64,000 bases of DNA from Pseudomonadota bacterium (GCA_023423415.1 JAFAFP010000100.1:1-64000), one strand, 5' to 3'; counted from the stretch's first letter, positions 41,095 through 51,465 are shown. Numbers and translations: made by a program. Notes: generated from the sequence alone by a model not told the origin.

Positions 41095-42111
41095 ATGCTG
41101 TTGCATCCTGCCCTGACCGTGTTCGCTTCGCTTCTTGCCATTCTGATCGGTTTGCCGCGCAGTCAGGCACAGGAGACCACGCTGACCTTCAGTCATTTTC
41201 TCGGGCCGACGAGTTTCTTTCAGGTCGATGTGGCCGAGCCGTTCGCCAGGGAATTGGAAGAAAAGATCGGCGGCCGCGTGAAGGTGAAAATCTTCAATGG
41301 CGCCGATCCGCAAGGCAAGGTCACCGAGCAGGCAACGCAGGTGAAGAATGGCATGGTCGATATCGCGCTTGGTCTGCGCGGCGCCGAGGGGGATCGCTTT
41401 CCCGGCTCTTCAGTGATCGAATTACCGTTCCTGGTGCCGGATGCATTACGCGGATCGAAAGCATTATGGTCACTGTATCAGGACGGCACCTTGGCTGATG
41501 AATACAAGGACTTCAAAGTCCTCGCGCTGTTCGTCCACAATCCGGGGCTCATCCACACCAGCAACAAGAGGGTGCTGACGCTGTCCGATCTGAAGGGGCT
41601 GCGGCTACGGTCCCCGAACAAAACGGTTTCGACTGCGCTGGAACATGTCGGAGCCGTTCCCGTGCTGCTTCAGGTCAACGATGTCATGCCGGCGGTGAAG
41701 GACGGGAAGATCGACGGCATCGTCACCAACTGGGGCAATCCGCTGCAGGGCTTCAACGACCATATGAAGCACCATACGGATACGCAGTTCTATACGTCAG
41801 CTTTCTTCATCATCATGAACCGCGCGAAATTCGACACCCTGCCGGAGGATGTGCGAGCGGCGATCGACGCGATGTCGGGAGAAACATGGACCGCCAAGTT
41901 CGGTCCGCTGTGGGACAAATGGGACAAGCCGGTGCGCGACGGTGCAGCCGGACCGGGCCATGAGGTGATCGTTCCAGACGCGGCGACGATGACGCAATGG
42001 CGTGAGGGCCTGCGTCCGGTCACCGACAATTATCTCGATACCTTGAGCAAGACTTTTCCAGGCGCTCGACAGGCATACGACAAGCTGAGCGCACAGTTGC
42101 GTCGCAATTGA
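41095..42111 (+). CDS. TRAP transporter substrate-binding protein (DctP family)
   Basis: 338 residues with a signal peptide (cleavage after RSQA) and the DctP fold: TLTFSHFLGPTSFFQVDVAEPFARELEEKIGGRV in parts, ADPQGKVTEQATQVKNGMVDIALGLRG, LKGLRLRSPNKTVSTALEHVGAVPVLL. It captures a carboxylate-type substrate in the periplasm for a TRAP permease. No DctQ or DctM gene is in the window, so it is an orphan binding protein. GGAG lies 11 bases ahead of the chosen ATG. Confidence 0.93.
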   Translation: MLLHPALTVFASLLAILIGLPRSQAQETTLTFSHFLGPTSFFQVDVAEPFARELEEKIGGRVKVKIFNGADPQGKVTEQATQVKNGMVDIALGLRGAEGDRFPGSSVIELPFLVPDALRGSKALWSLYQDGTLADEYKDFKVLALFVHNPGLIHTSNKRVLTLSDLKGLRLRSPNKTVSTALEHVGAVPVLLQVNDVMPAVKDGKIDGIVTNWGNPLQGFNDHMKHHTDTQFYTSAFFIIMNRAKFDTLPEDVRAAIDAMSGETWTAKFGPLWDKWDKPVRDGAAGPGHEVIVPDAATMTQWREGLRPVTDNYLDTLSKTFPGARQAYDKLSAQLRRN

Positions 42112-42124
42112 TCCGGCCCGACGG

Positions 42125-42841
42125 CTACCGCCGCGCGACCGTCACCTTCTTCGGCGGTTGCTTCTTGGCGAGAGCGAGTCCGCGTTTTGCTTTCGCAATT
42201 TTCTTTTTCGCCTTGGCGCTGACGGTCTTCTGTCTGCACTCGGCATGATCGAGCTTTGCTAGTTCGATGCGCTCGCTCGAACTGGCCTCGCGAAAGAACT
42301 CATGACGGCCGGCCTGGACGACCGGAACGAACTCTTTCCGGAACCGACATGCGTTGCGCGGTGGCGTCAGCGCCGCGTTCATGTAGTAGCGGATTGATTG
42401 TTCTTCGACGGTGCTGCGGCCCTCGATCTCGTCCTGCGCAATCTGCATCGAATAGCGCCAGGCCGGTCCGCCGCGCGGCGTTCGCTTTGTGAGCGGCAGG
42501 CAGGTGAACGAGAATTGGCAGGTCTTCTTGCGTTGATAGAACACGACGTCGCAGATATTCGAGCCGCCCCAGATTGATCGATTGGCGGCAGCGCGCGCAA
42601 CGACAACACGCGCGACGTGGCGCTGGCCGATTTCCGGTTCGTCTGTCGAACCACCTTCGAAATAGATTGCCAGCGCAAGACAATATAGCTGCGTCTCCGC
42701 CATGATGTCGCGATTGATGATGTTATCGCGTGTGACGCGTTCGTCGAGCGCAGGGGCAGGGCGCGCCTGCGCGGCATCGGTGGTCAAAAGTGCAAGGATT
42801 GCTGCGAACGCAAGATGAAACCATGCAGTCTTCCGCTGCAT
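42125..42841 (-). CDS. SleB-like cell wall hydrolase, exported, with Lys-rich tail
   Basis: 238 residues: a signal peptide (AAQA, then RPAPALDERV), a Hydrolase_2 (SleB) domain with YCLALAIYFEGGSTDEPEIGQRHVARVVVARA in parts, ICDVVFYQ and CQFSFTC, and a C-terminal tail rich in Lys/Ala (SAKAKKKIAKAKRG). SleB-type domains are lytic transglycosylases or amidases acting on peptidoglycan; the catalytic Glu is expected in YFEGG. The basic tail could bind anionic wall polymers. It is convergent with the DctP gene. Confidence 0.88.
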   Translation of the reverse strand: MQRKTAWFHLAFAAILALLTTDAAQARPAPALDERVTRDNIINRDIMAETQLYCLALAIYFEGGSTDEPEIGQRHVARVVVARAAANRSIWGGSNICDVVFYQRKKTCQFSFTCLPLTKRTPRGGPAWRYSMQIAQDEIEGRSTVEEQSIRYYMNAALTPPRNACRFRKEFVPVVQAGRHEFFREASSSERIELAKLDHAECRQKTVSAKAKKKIAKAKRGLALAKKQPPKKVTVARR

Positions 42842-42986
42842 TTTCCCCTCCCATGATCGTCCCGTCCGCCCAATCCTATAAACAGGGCGGCCCCGATGGC
42901 CAGTCCCAGAATTGGTTAAATCTCAACTCAATTGTGGCAATGGAACTCGATGCGGCGGGAACTCGAAGGGAAAGGCAAATTTTGTG

Positions 42987-43382
42987 GCCCCGATCATGAT
43001 TGAATATGACCAGGCTTCACCGGCTGTCCGTGCGGTGTTTGATGATATCAAGGCGTCGCGCAACGTGCCGGACGTCAACAATTTCTGGAAGTATCTCGCT
43101 CGCGATCCGGCGCTGCTGAAGCGCACATGGGAAAGCGTGAAAGAGGTGATGGCGCCTGGTGCGGTCGATCCGCTGACAAAGGAGATGATCTATCTCGCGG
43201 TCAGCGTCACCAATGGCTGCGCCTATTGCATCGCCAGCCACACTGCAGCGGCTCGAAAGGCCGGTATGACGGAGGAGATGTTCGGTGAAGTGATGGCCGT
43301 CACCGGCATGGCCAATGAAACCAACAGGCTGGCAAACGGCTATCGCGTGCCGGTGGATCCGATGTTCGACAAGCAGGAATGA
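42987..43382 (+). CDS. Carboxymuconolactone decarboxylase/AhpD-like peroxidase protein
   Basis: 131 residues with the AhpD-like core TKEMIYLAVSVTNGCAYCIASHTAAARKAGMTEEM in parts. The CxxC followed by xxxH (CAYCIASH) is the redox-active site of AhpD-type alkyl hydroperoxidases, distinguishing it from true decarboxylases. It probably reduces peroxides with an unknown electron donor. The start is uncertain: GTG at 42987 with AAGG upstream is chosen; ATG at 42996 is possible. Confidence 0.87.
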   Translation, partial: APIMIEYDQASPAVRAVFDDIKASRNVPDVNNFWKYLARDPALLKRTWESVKEVMAPGAVDPLTKEMIYLAVSVTNGCAYCIASHTAAARKAGMTEEMFGEVMAVTGMANETNRLANGYRVPVDPMFDKQE

Positions 43383-43409
43383 GAAGACGGAAAAGCCGCT
43401 CTATTTGAC

Positions 43410-43856
43410 CTACCATTCCTCGGGGCAGGGTAGCAGCATGGCCCAGAGATCAGGACCGTTCTTCACGTGCTTCATTTTCGGGGTGAGGCCGCCGACGCGG
43501 TCGATCCAGTCTAAAACCGGTTCCGGATAGTACGACATGAGGTCGCGCGTACCGGACGCGCTCGCGACCTTCTGCTTGATCGGCCAGTTCACCACCGTAT
43601 AGGCCTCGTGGAAACCGAGGCTTGCGCGAGGTGTCACGCAGATCTTGTTGCGTGGAACGATCCCGACCACCAGGGTGCAGGCGGAGTTGCAGATGCCATC
43701 AATGATGACGCGTTCGCCCGCGTCGCGAATGCGCTTGTATTTGGCTTTGTATTGCTCGACTTCGCCGCCGTGGTCGCGCGTGATGCGCAGATCGGCGACA
43801 GCCGGAATTGACGTCAGGCAAAGCAAGCCGACGACGACACCCCCCACCAAACGCAT
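43410..43856 (-). CDS. Secreted ClpP/crotonase-like protein (COG3904 type)
   Basis: 148 residues with a signal peptide (MRLVGGVVVGLLCLTSIPAVA). The motif VIIDGICNSACTLVVGIV and ASLGFHEAY resemble the COG3904 periplasmic family, distant ClpP-like serine hydrolases in which Ser of SAC and His of FHEA would be catalytic. Function is unknown. The ATG at 43856 gives the signal peptide; a longer frame upstream has none. Confidence 0.7.
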   Translation of the reverse strand: MRLVGGVVVGLLCLTSIPAVADLRITRDHGGEVEQYKAKYKRIRDAGERVIIDGICNSACTLVVGIVPRNKICVTPRASLGFHEAYTVVNWPIKQKVASASGTRDLMSYYPEPVLDWIDRVGGLTPKMKHVKNGPDLWAMLLPCPEEW

Positions 43857-44076
43857 GCGTACCCCAAATTGATCTTCTAAACGCTTACCATCTGCGAGCC
43901 CTAAAAGGCCACAGCTGGGCAAGACCTTGGCGAAATCGCGTTTTCAAACCGTTAAGGTTAAGCAGTTCCGCCGAAATCGGCGACCGATGACGTGGTGTGA
44001 TTCATGCTGCACCGCATCGCTAATCCAGTGTTAACGACTATCCCATAGGTCAAGCTGTGGAAATTGGGTACGTGGT

Positions 44077-44418
44077 ATGGGACGGGCCGCAAATGGCCGC
44101 TGGCTTGATGGCTCGGTAATCGCGCTGTTGCTGGCTGCAAGTGTTTTTCTTCAGTCCGGGGCGATTGCCAGGCCGCCAGCGACGACCGAAAATCGTGCCG
44201 TCGCGGTTCTGTTTGCTCCCTGGGTGAGCACTGACAGCGCGATGGAGCGGATAGCAGCCTCGGGTGCCCGGATTGTCGGTATCGGCGCGCTGCCATTTAT
44301 CGTCATTGCCGAACCGCATGAGGTGGACTTCCAGGCGCGAGTTGCCGCAGCCGGATCGTGGTTCACGATTGATGCCACATCGTTCTGGGCCTGCTTCACG
44401 CGGAGCTCGGCGACGTGA
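44077..44418 (+). CDS. Small exported or membrane protein coupled to a chemoreceptor gene
   Basis: 113 residues with an N-terminal hydrophobic segment ([19 protein letters not shown]), then a ~75-residue domain containing [38 protein letters not shown] in parts. I do not recognise a family. Its TGA overlaps the ATG of the chemoreceptor (TGATG), so the two are translationally coupled and the protein may modulate or sense for the receptor (inference). Confidence 0.72.
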   Translation: MGRAANGRWLDGSVIALLLAASVFLQSGAIARPPATTENRAVAVLFAPWVSTDSAMERIAASGARIVGIGALPFIVIAEPHEVDFQARVAAAGSWFTIDATSFWACFTRSSAT

Positions 44419-45887
44419 TGGCTCCGGTCAACAATCTGGAAAGCTTGCAGCGCGTGCTGGCCTATGCGCTGACATTGCTCGCGGTCATTCACCTGCCGGT
44501 TCTGATCGCGCTCGCCTGGTGGCGTGGCTACAGCGTCGTAAGTATTGGCAGCTTCTCGCTGCTGTTGGCTGCGGCGCCTGCGTTTCTGCTGCTGATGAAG
44601 CGGCCGATACTCGTCGTTGCGGCCGCATTGACCGTCACGTTGATCGCGCAAACTTCGCTTTTTGGCTTCCTGATGCAGGGGCATCCTTGGCAGGTTGAGA
44701 CACACTTCTACTATTTCGCGGTGTTGGCCTTGCTGTCGGGCTTTTGCGACGCCCGGATTCTTCTGTTCGCCGCAGGGTTGATTGCGGTCCAGCATCTCGG
44801 CTTCAACTCCCTGATGCCGGCGGCTCTATATCCCGGTGGAAGCGATCTTGGTCGCGTGGCGCTGCATGCGCTGATCGTCGTTATTGAGACCGTCATGCTG
44901 ATGGGTATCGGCTGGACCATCCGCAGTGCCTTCAGCCAAGCGGAGAATGATCGGCGTACTTCTGAGCAAGCCGCTGCCGAACTCAAAAAGGTCCTCAATG
45001 ATCGCAGTCATGAATTGTCGCAAACCAGGGAACGGGCCGACCTGACGGAGCGCGCGTTGCGCGAATTCGAGATGGAGATGGCTCGATCAGTCGAGATCCT
45101 GCATCGCACCGCGGTAACCTTGGAAGACAATGCCGGCAAACTGGGCATGGCTGCGGCGCGCGCGACTGCCGAGGCGATGACGGCCATCAAGGCTTCAGGT
45201 GAGACGGCAGGGCAGGTGAAGCTTGCAGCGCAGGCCGGCGATGAACTGGCCGAAACCATCACTGAGGTTGGCGTCAATGCGACCCAGTCGTCCCAACTGG
45301 CAAACGCGGCCGTTTCGGAGGCGGAAATGGCTAATGCGACAATCGACGATATGGCGGCGGTCGCCGAAGAAATCGGCAAAGTGACGGATTTGATCACCGC
45401 GATCGCCAGTCAGACCAATCTTCTCGCATTAAACGCAACCATCGAAGCTGCACGCGCGGGTAATGCGGGGCGCGGCTTTGCGGTGGTGGCGCAGGAGGTC
45501 AAGGCACTCGCTGGACAGACCGCACAGGCCACGCGCGATATCGGAGGCAGGATCGGCGCAATGCAGCACTCGACCGGCCGATCCGTTGCCGCCATTCAGT
45601 CAATCACGCGCACCATTCGTGATCTCGACACAGCGCATGCGCGGATCGCTTTGGCTGTGGAGCAGCAAGCGGATGCCGCTCGCGAGATCGCTGGCAATGT
45701 GAATTCAGCCGCCATGGGGGTCACTCATGTTGCCGCCGCGATCAGCCAGATTGAGACGGTTGCAGACCAGACTGCGGCAGCTGTTGCCGAGCTGACTGAT
45801 GCGGCCAAACAGGTTGCCGATCAAACCGGAACGATCCGGGCACGAGTGAAGGAATTCACGACCGATCTTCACCGCGCGGCCTCTTAG
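44418..45887 (+). CDS. Methyl-accepting chemotaxis protein with multipass membrane sensor
   Basis: 489 residues. The N-terminal ~180 contain about six transmembrane helices and almost no periplasmic loop, unlike classic two-helix receptors, so the signal is probably sensed in the membrane or by a partner. A coiled-coil linker follows ([28 protein letters not shown] in parts) and then the MCP signalling domain with the hairpin tip [46 protein letters not shown] in parts. It should signal to CheA/CheW. It is coupled to the small upstream gene. Confidence 0.92.
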   Translation: MAPVNNLESLQRVLAYALTLLAVIHLPVLIALAWWRGYSVVSIGSFSLLLAAAPAFLLLMKRPILVVAAALTVTLIAQTSLFGFLMQGHPWQVETHFYYFAVLALLSGFCDARILLFAAGLIAVQHLGFNSLMPAALYPGGSDLGRVALHALIVVIETVMLMGIGWTIRSAFSQAENDRRTSEQAAAELKKVLNDRSHELSQTRERADLTERALREFEMEMARSVEILHRTAVTLEDNAGKLGMAAARATAEAMTAIKASGETAGQVKLAAQAGDELAETITEVGVNATQSSQLANAAVSEAEMANATIDDMAAVAEEIGKVTDLITAIASQTNLLALNATIEAARAGNAGRGFAVVAQEVKALAGQTAQATRDIGGRIGAMQHSTGRSVAAIQSITRTIRDLDTAHARIALAVEQQADAAREIAGNVNSAAMGVTHVAAAISQIETVADQTAAAVAELTDAAKQVADQTGTIRARVKEFTTDLHRAAS

Positions 45888-45904
45888 CGTTTCAAAGGCT
45901 AAAG

Positions 45905-45929
45905 AGGCGGCGTCACGCTGACGCCGCCT
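45905..45929. terminator. Hairpin terminator between convergent genes
   Basis: Perfect 11-bp inverted repeat AGGCGGCGTCA / TGACGCCGCCT with loop CGC, between the chemoreceptor gene end (45887) and the alcohol dehydrogenase gene end (45939). No T-run follows; the function is inferred from stability and place. Confidence 0.65.
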
Positions 45930-45938
45930 GATCGCACA

Positions 45939-47066
45939 TCAGTAAACGACGACGCTCCTGATGCTCTTGCCTTCATGCATCAGGTCGAAGCCCTTGTTGA
46001 TGTCTTCGAGCGGCAGAAGATGAGTGATCATCGGATCGATCTCGATCTTCTTGTCCATGTACCAGTCGACGATCTTCGGCACGTCTGTGCGGCCCCTTGC
46101 GCCACCAAAGGCCGAGCCCTTCCAGACGCGGCCAGTGACGAGTTGGAATGGTCGCGTTGAAATTTCTGCGCCCGCCGGTGCAACGCCGATGATAACAGAC
46201 ACACCCCAGCCGCGATGACAGGCTTCCAGCGCCTGGCGCATCACTGTGACATTGCCTGTGCAATCGAAGGTGTAGTCGGCGCCGCCGATCTGGTCCGCGG
46301 GCGTCTTGGTCATGTCGACGAGATAGGGAACGAGATCCTTGCCGATTTCCTTCGGATTGACGAAATGCGTCATGCCGAAGCGTTCGCCCCAGGCCTTGCG
46401 ATCATTGTTGATGTCGACGCCGATGATCATGTCTGCGCCAGCAAGCCGCAGGCCCTGGATCACATTGAGGCCAATGCCGCCAAGCCCGAATACGATCGCC
46501 TTGGCGCCGCGCTCAACCTGCGCCGTGTTGAATACGGCGCCAATGCCGGTGGTAACGCCGCAGCCGATGTAGCAGATCTTGTCGAAGGGAGCGTCCTCCC
46601 GCACTTTCGCGACTGCGATTTCCGGTAGCACCGTGAAGTTCGCGAAAGTGGAACAGCCCATATAGTGGTGCAATGGCTTGCCGCCGAGCGAGAAACGCGA
46701 GGTCCCGTCCGGCATCATGCCCTGACCCTGCGTCGAGCGGATTGCGGTGCACAGGTTGGTCTTGCGCGAGAGGCAGGACGGGCATTGCCGGCATTCCGGT
46801 GTGTAGAGCGGAATGACGTGATCGCCTTTTTTGACGCTTGTGACGCCTGGACCCACGTCCACCACGACACCTGCGCCTTCATGGCCAAGGATGGCGGGAA
46901 ACAATCCTTCCGGGTCTGCCCCCGAGAGGGTGAATTCGTCGGTGTGACAGATGCCGGTGGCCTTGATCTCCACCATGACTTCGCCGGCCTTCGGGCCTTC
47001 GAGTTGTACCGTCATGATTTCCAAGGGCTTGCCTGCCGCTACCGCTACTGCCGCACGCACATCCAT
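45939..47066 (-). CDS. frmA: S-(hydroxymethyl)glutathione dehydrogenase (class III alcohol dehydrogenase)
   Basis: The 375-residue zinc alcohol dehydrogenase oxidises S-hydroxymethylglutathione in formaldehyde detoxification and can reduce S-nitrosoglutathione. Seen are the catalytic zinc site ([23 protein letters not shown]), four structural-zinc Cys ([17 protein letters not shown]), and the NAD site [14 protein letters not shown]. The C-terminal part [17 protein letters not shown] fits class III. The ATG at 47066 follows GGAGAATAACG. A longer frame upstream is not supported. A formaldehyde source could be the SBP56-family enzyme 6 kb away, which is only speculation. Confidence 0.96.
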   Translation of the reverse strand: MDVRAAVAVAAGKPLEIMTVQLEGPKAGEVMVEIKATGICHTDEFTLSGADPEGLFPAILGHEGAGVVVDVGPGVTSVKKGDHVIPLYTPECRQCPSCLSRKTNLCTAIRSTQGQGMMPDGTSRFSLGGKPLHHYMGCSTFANFTVLPEIAVAKVREDAPFDKICYIGCGVTTGIGAVFNTAQVERGAKAIVFGLGGIGLNVIQGLRLAGADMIIGVDINNDRKAWGERFGMTHFVNPKEIGKDLVPYLVDMTKTPADQIGGADYTFDCTGNVTVMRQALEACHRGWGVSVIIGVAPAGAEISTRPFQLVTGRVWKGSAFGGARGRTDVPKIVDWYMDKKIEIDPMITHLLPLEDINKGFDLMHEGKSIRSVVVY

Positions 47067-47162
47067 CGTTATTCTCCATAGCAGCGCCGCGGAACGCTCC
47101 GCGGCCATCCAATCCTGCCTGTCATGCACCGATTGCAATGCCGGGTGCAATGACAATGCGTC

Positions 47163-48080
47163 ATGTGTCGGGTAAACACGGTCGCCGCCGGGAACATCAT
47201 TGTGAAGTCGTCTTTTACTGACATCGCCATTCGCGCAGCTCCACTGACTTTTGTGTTTTTCTGGAGCACAGGATTTATCGGTACCAAGTTCGGGATGCCC
47301 TACGCGGAGCCAATGACGTTTCTGGCGCTGCGGATGATTGTTGTCGTCGCGATTCTGGCTCTGATTATTGCCGTCGTGCGACCACGTTGGCCGGATGGGC
47401 GCGAAGCGGCCCACAGCGCGGTCGCGGGCGTTCTCGTGCATGGCTTCTATCTGGGAGGTGTGTTCGTCGCCATCGCACAGGGCGTACCTGCGGGAATATC
47501 GGCCCTGATCCCGGGATTGCAGCCGATTCTGACGTCCACGATCGCGAGCCGCTTTCTTGGTGAGCGTGTGACTCCGCTCCAATGGGCGGGACTCGCGATG
47601 GGATTGATTGGAGTTCTTCTGGTGCTCCATGATCGGACCATCCTCGCTTCCGGATCGACGCTCGGTTGGATTGCGTCATTTTTGTCGTTGATTGGGATTA
47701 CGCTCGGAACGCTTTACCAGAAGCGCTTTTGCGGTCCGATTGACTGGCGCACCGGCAACCTGATCCAATTTTCTGCCTGTCTGGTCGTATTCGGCGCGGC
47801 TGCCCTGATATTCGAGACGCGGCAGGTGATCTGGAGTGGTGAATTTATCTTCGCGCTGTTCTGGTTGGCCGTCGTTCTGTCGATCTTCACGGTGGCGTTG
47901 ATGTACTGGCTGATCAAGCGCATTCCGGCGACGCGGGTCGCGAGCCTGTTCTATCTCGTGCCGGCAACAACGGCGGTAATGGCTTGGCTTTTGTTCAACG
48001 AGCGCCTCGACGCCCTGTCGATCAGCGGCATCGTGCTGTGCGCCGCGGCGGTGTTCATTGTCAACTACCGCAGGGCGTAG
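47163..48080 (+). CDS. EamA/DMT-family transporter
   Basis: 305 residues with ten hydrophobic helices in two EamA repeats ([27 protein letters not shown] in parts; [28 protein letters not shown]). Members export amino acids, nucleotides or other metabolites; the substrate is unknown. The start at 47163 (ATG) is the first; an in-frame GTG at 47202 would give a more standard short N-terminus. It is convergent with the photolyase gene, 3 bp between stops. Confidence 0.92.
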   Translation: MCRVNTVAAGNIIVKSSFTDIAIRAAPLTFVFFWSTGFIGTKFGMPYAEPMTFLALRMIVVVAILALIIAVVRPRWPDGREAAHSAVAGVLVHGFYLGGVFVAIAQGVPAGISALIPGLQPILTSTIASRFLGERVTPLQWAGLAMGLIGVLLVLHDRTILASGSTLGWIASFLSLIGITLGTLYQKRFCGPIDWRTGNLIQFSACLVVFGAAALIFETRQVIWSGEFIFALFWLAVVLSIFTVALMYWLIKRIPATRVASLFYLVPATTAVMAWLLFNERLDALSISGIVLCAAAVFIVNYRRA

Positions 48081-48083
48081 CCA

Positions 48084-49520
48084 TCAATTCTTGACGTGCT
48101 CGAACGCGGCGAGGGCGCGCCTGCGTGCCATATCGTGATCGACGATCGGCTGCGGATAAGTCTTGCCAAGAATGATCTTGGCATCAGACAGCGTCGTCTC
48201 TGATGCGACCCACGGCTTATGAATGAAATTATTTGGCAAATCCGCAATTTCCGGCACCCATCGTCGCACGTAGTCGCCATGGGGGTCGAATTTCTCGCCC
48301 TGTAAAACCGGGTTGAAAATGCGGAAATACGGTGCGGCATCCGCGCCTGAGCCGGCGACCCATTGCCAGCTCGCGGTGTTGTTGGCGGGGTCAGCATCGA
48401 TGAGCGTGTCCCAGAACCATTGTTCGCCCAAGCGCCAGTCGATCAAGAGATGTTTGATCAGAAACGAAGCGACGACCATGCGTACGCGATTGTGCATCCA
48501 GCCAGTATGCCAAAGCTCGCGCATGCCGGCATCGACGATTGGGTATCCGGTGAGACCGCGTTGCCACGCTTTCAAAGACGAAGCATCGCTGCGCCATGGA
48601 AATTCATCAAAGCGTCGCTGTAGGTTCTGCATTGCCAGATCGGGATAGCGGTGCAGGAGATGGTACGAGAATTCGCGCCAGCCGAGTTCGCTCAGGAATT
48701 TTTCGACGTCGCTGGAGGAAGCCCCTTTCTCGGAGGCAAAGCGGGCGGCGTGGAAGATTTGAGCCGGGCTGATCTCGCCGAAACGCAGATGCGGTGAAAG
48801 ACGTGACGTGCAAGGCTTGTCAGGCCGGTCGCGATCGTCGGAATAGCCTTTGATCTCGTCCAGAAAATCCGCCAGCCGTTCGCGTGCGGCCGCTTCTCCA
48901 GGCGTCCAGGTCTCACGCAATCCGCCCGCCCAATCGGGGTTTGATGGCTCCAGTTGCCAATCCCTCAGCGCGTCGGATGCGATGGCGTCAGGAGCAGGAG
49001 GCAAGGATTTGGGAGCGGGCCGCGGCCTGAGTGGTTCTCCCATCGAGAGGATACGCTTCCAGAATGGCGTGAAGACGCGCAGAGGCCCGCCATCCTTGGT
49101 TTGAATCCGGTGAGGCTCGACAAGAAGATTGCCGGGAAAGGTGCCGCCGCTAACGCCGTGAACTTTCAGCTTTGCGATCACGGCATCGTCCGCCGCAATG
49201 CCAGGCTGATCGTAACGGCGATTCCAGTAGACATGGCGCGCATTAGCCTCGTGCGCCAAGTTCGGGATGACGTCAGCGGCAGCCCCGCGTCGCAGAATGA
49301 GCTGTTGTTTCAGCTTGCGGAGATCACGATCGAGGGCGCGCAGCGATTGCGCCAGCCACCAGCGCGATGCGCCGCCATGAGCGCGAAATTGTGCGCTCTC
49401 TTCGTCAAGTACGAAGACGCAGATCAGTGGTGCATCGTGTTTTGTCGCGGCAGTTAGCGCGGCATTATCAGCGATCCGAAGATCGTCACGGAACCAGACG
49501 ATTGTCGGAGCGGCGGGCAT
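48084..49520 (-). CDS. phrB: Deoxyribodipyrimidine photolyase
   Basis: 478 residues of the class I CPD photolyase family. The N-terminal antenna domain starts APTIVWFRDDLRIADNAAL; the FAD domain has SRLSPHLRFGEISP, WREFSYHLLHRYP, TGYPIVDAGMRELWHTGWMHNRVRM in parts and WFWDTLIDADPANNTASWQW. It uses light to reverse UV-made cyclobutane dimers. The ATG at 49520 follows GGAAAATAGCG. The thioesterase gene ends 2 bp before it on the same strand. Confidence 0.95.
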   Translation of the reverse strand: MPAAPTIVWFRDDLRIADNAALTAATKHDAPLICVFVLDEESAQFRAHGGASRWWLAQSLRALDRDLRKLKQQLILRRGAAADVIPNLAHEANARHVYWNRRYDQPGIAADDAVIAKLKVHGVSGGTFPGNLLVEPHRIQTKDGGPLRVFTPFWKRILSMGEPLRPRPAPKSLPPAPDAIASDALRDWQLEPSNPDWAGGLRETWTPGEAAARERLADFLDEIKGYSDDRDRPDKPCTSRLSPHLRFGEISPAQIFHAARFASEKGASSSDVEKFLSELGWREFSYHLLHRYPDLAMQNLQRRFDEFPWRSDASSLKAWQRGLTGYPIVDAGMRELWHTGWMHNRVRMVVASFLIKHLLIDWRLGEQWFWDTLIDADPANNTASWQWVAGSGADAAPYFRIFNPVLQGEKFDPHGDYVRRWVPEIADLPNNFIHKPWVASETTLSDAKIILGKTYPQPIVDHDMARRRALAAFEHVKN

Positions 49521-49522
49521 CG

Positions 49523-49921
49523 CTATTTTCCGAACTTTCCGTGAATCACGAGCTGGGTCTGAGTGACGATGGCGGCAAGCTTCCCGTCGCCACGGGTGAT
49601 CTTCGTCTGCCACACCATGGTCGTGCGTCCGCGATGCAACGGCGTGCATTCCGCCTTGGCGATATCTCCGACGTTGATCGCGGCAAAGAAGTTGGTCTTG
49701 CTTTCGATCGTTGCTGTCGTCGTATTATCGGGAAGGTTGATGATTGTTGCCGCGCCGCCAAGGTCATCGGCCAGCGCCATCACAGCGCCGCCGTGCATGT
49801 TGCCGTTGCGGTTTCCGAGCTCGGGCCGGACATGCAATTCGGCCTCGATGCGTTCAGGAGAATAGTGAGTGACATTGATGCCGAGCGTGGAGGCGAACGG
49901 AGGCGGCTGATCCTGGCGCAT
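49523..49921 (-). CDS. PaaI-type hotdog thioesterase 1
   Basis: 132 residues with the PaaI/YdiI signature NRNGNMHGGAVMALADDLGGAATI and the later strand KTNFFAAINVGDIAKAECTPLHRGRTTMVWQ in parts. It would hydrolyse acyl-CoA or aryl-CoA thioesters. Start at 49921 is chosen because MRQDQPPPFASTLG is a typical N-terminus; an ATG 10 codons upstream is possible. It precedes phrB by 2 bp on the same strand. Confidence 0.87.
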   Translation of the reverse strand: MRQDQPPPFASTLGINVTHYSPERIEAELHVRPELGNRNGNMHGGAVMALADDLGGAATIINLPDNTTTATIESKTNFFAAINVGDIAKAECTPLHRGRTTMVWQTKITRGDGKLAAIVTQTQLVIHGKFGK

Positions 49922-50002
49922 GGTATTCCGATGGTTGACGTAAGTGATCATCACTCGCCACCGCCATGCGGGAGTGACGTGCGATCCACCGAGATACACG
50001 AA

Positions 50003-50638
50003 CTATGCCTGCGCCGGAAAGTATCGCTCGAGCCAGTGGAAGGCGAAGATAAGGTCCTGTTGTGTGAGCGCGTGCCCTGCCGGGAGCATTTCCAGGGTGA
50101 CATCGGCGCCGGCTTCGCCGAGCAACGCCGCAAAGTAGGCCGGCTGATCGGACGGTACGAGCGGATCGTCCTTGCCGGATAACAGCAGCACCGGAAAGCC
50201 GCTTAGGTCGGGTAGCGGGCGCGGATCGAAGGGCAGCGTAGCCCGCATCAACAGCGCGCCGGCGAACGCTTCCGGGGCGCGTCTCATCAGCGACCAGCCA
50301 ATATTCGCTCCGTTGGAGAACCCGAGGATCACTGGCGACGGCAGATGATAGACGGCACTGGCGTCGGCCAGGAAAGCAGCAAGTTCTTCAGTACGCGCCT
50401 CGAAGTCAGGTATGTCCCACACGCCTTCGTCGATCCGCCGGAAGAACCGGGCCATTCCGTTTTCAGATACTTTGCCGCGCGGAGAGAGGAGTGCAGCGCC
50501 GGGAGCCAGCAATTCGCCAAGCGGAATCAGGTCGTTTTCGTCCGCGCCAGTGCCATGCAGCAATAAAAGCGGCGGGCGAGACCGATCGGCCGCTGGAATG
50601 TATCGATGGACGAATCCAAGGTCGGGTGCCTGTGCCAC
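50003..50638 (-). CDS. Phospholipase/carboxylesterase-type alpha/beta hydrolase
   Basis: 211 residues: PLLLLHGTGADENDLIPLGELLAPGAALLSPRG in parts, the nucleophile GFSNGANIGW (Ser), Asp in SGKDDPLVP and His in PAGHAL. This is the YpfH/LypA-like group acting on short-chain or lysophospholipid esters. No ATG exists in frame near the family start; a GTG at 50638 is chosen because the longer frame would run into the upstream peroxiredoxin gene. The start is therefore uncertain. Confidence 0.85.
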   Translation of the reverse strand: MAQAPDLGFVHRYIPAADRSRPPLLLLHGTGADENDLIPLGELLAPGAALLSPRGKVSENGMARFFRRIDEGVWDIPDFEARTEELAAFLADASAVYHLPSPVILGFSNGANIGWSLMRRAPEAFAGALLMRATLPFDPRPLPDLSGFPVLLLSGKDDPLVPSDQPAYFAALLGEAGADVTLEMLPAGHALTQQDLIFAFHWLERYFPAQA

Positions 50639-50720
50639 CCCGTCATCATACAGGCCATCGGGGTACGACAGGCAAGGGCCGGGGCGCAGATGGTGGGCTG
50701 CGCCCCAGATGTTTGGAGAT

Positions 50721-51380
50721 TTACTTCGGCTGCGGCACGATCCGGAGATACGGCTTCGGCGCCTTCCATCCCTGAGGATAGGTTTTCTTGGCGTCCTCGT
50801 CCGATACCGAGCCGGCGATGATGACATCTTCGCCTTGTTTCCATTGCGCCGGTGTCGCCACCTTGTGTTTGGCCGTGAGCTGCAGGGAGTCGATCACCCG
50901 CAATACTTCATCGAAGTTGCGGCCGGTGGTCATCGGATAGACCAAGACCAGCTTGATCTTCTTGTCTGGTCCGATCACGAAGACGTTGCGCACGGTCTGG
51001 TTGTCGGCTGCGGTCCGTTGCGAGGGATCGCCGGAGGCCGCAGCGGGCAGCATGCCATAGGCCTTGGCGACCTTGAGGTCAGGGTCGCCGATCATCGGAT
51101 AATTCGGCTCGAAACCCTGGGTCTCGCCAATGTCTTTCGCCCATTCGGCGTGGCGGTCGATCGGGTCAACGGACAGGCCAATGATCTTGACATTGCGCTT
51201 GTCGAATTCCGGCTTGATACGCGCCATATAGCCGAGTTCAGTAGTGCACACCGGCGTGAAGTCCTTGGGATGCGAAAACAGCACGCCCCATGAATCGCCA
51301 AGCCAGTCGTGGAAGCGGATCTTTCCCTGTGTAGTCTCGGCCTCGAAATCGGGCGCGGTGTCGTTGATCTGAAGCGTCAT
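50721..51380 (-). CDS. 1-Cys (Prx6-type) peroxiredoxin
   Basis: 219 residues. The peroxidatic Cys is in SHPKDFTPVCTTELG, and the long C-terminal domain (NFDEVLRVIDSLQLTAKHKVATPAQW in parts, ending TYPQGWKAPKPYLRIVP) is that of the Prx6 group, which reduces peroxides with one conserved Cys. The LSVDPIDRHAEWAKDI segment is also typical. An inverted repeat lies about 85-110 bp upstream of its start. Confidence 0.95.
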   Translation of the reverse strand: MTLQINDTAPDFEAETTQGKIRFHDWLGDSWGVLFSHPKDFTPVCTTELGYMARIKPEFDKRNVKIIGLSVDPIDRHAEWAKDIGETQGFEPNYPMIGDPDLKVAKAYGMLPAAASGDPSQRTAADNQTVRNVFVIGPDKKIKLVLVYPMTTGRNFDEVLRVIDSLQLTAKHKVATPAQWKQGEDVIIAGSVSDEDAKKTYPQGWKAPKPYLRIVPQPK

Positions 51381-51465
51381 GACAGTCCTCCTGAAGGCTC
51401 ATTCCGCGATCGCGAGAGCACGGCAAATCGCTAATCAATAAAAAGATCGGGCGCCGAACGGCGCT

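Noticed and set aside
45939..47630. N-terminally extended alcohol dehydrogenase of 563 residues
   Set aside because: The extra ~188 residues are opposite the EamA gene and have no family similarity; a good ribosome-binding site and ATG at 47066 give the normal 375 residues.
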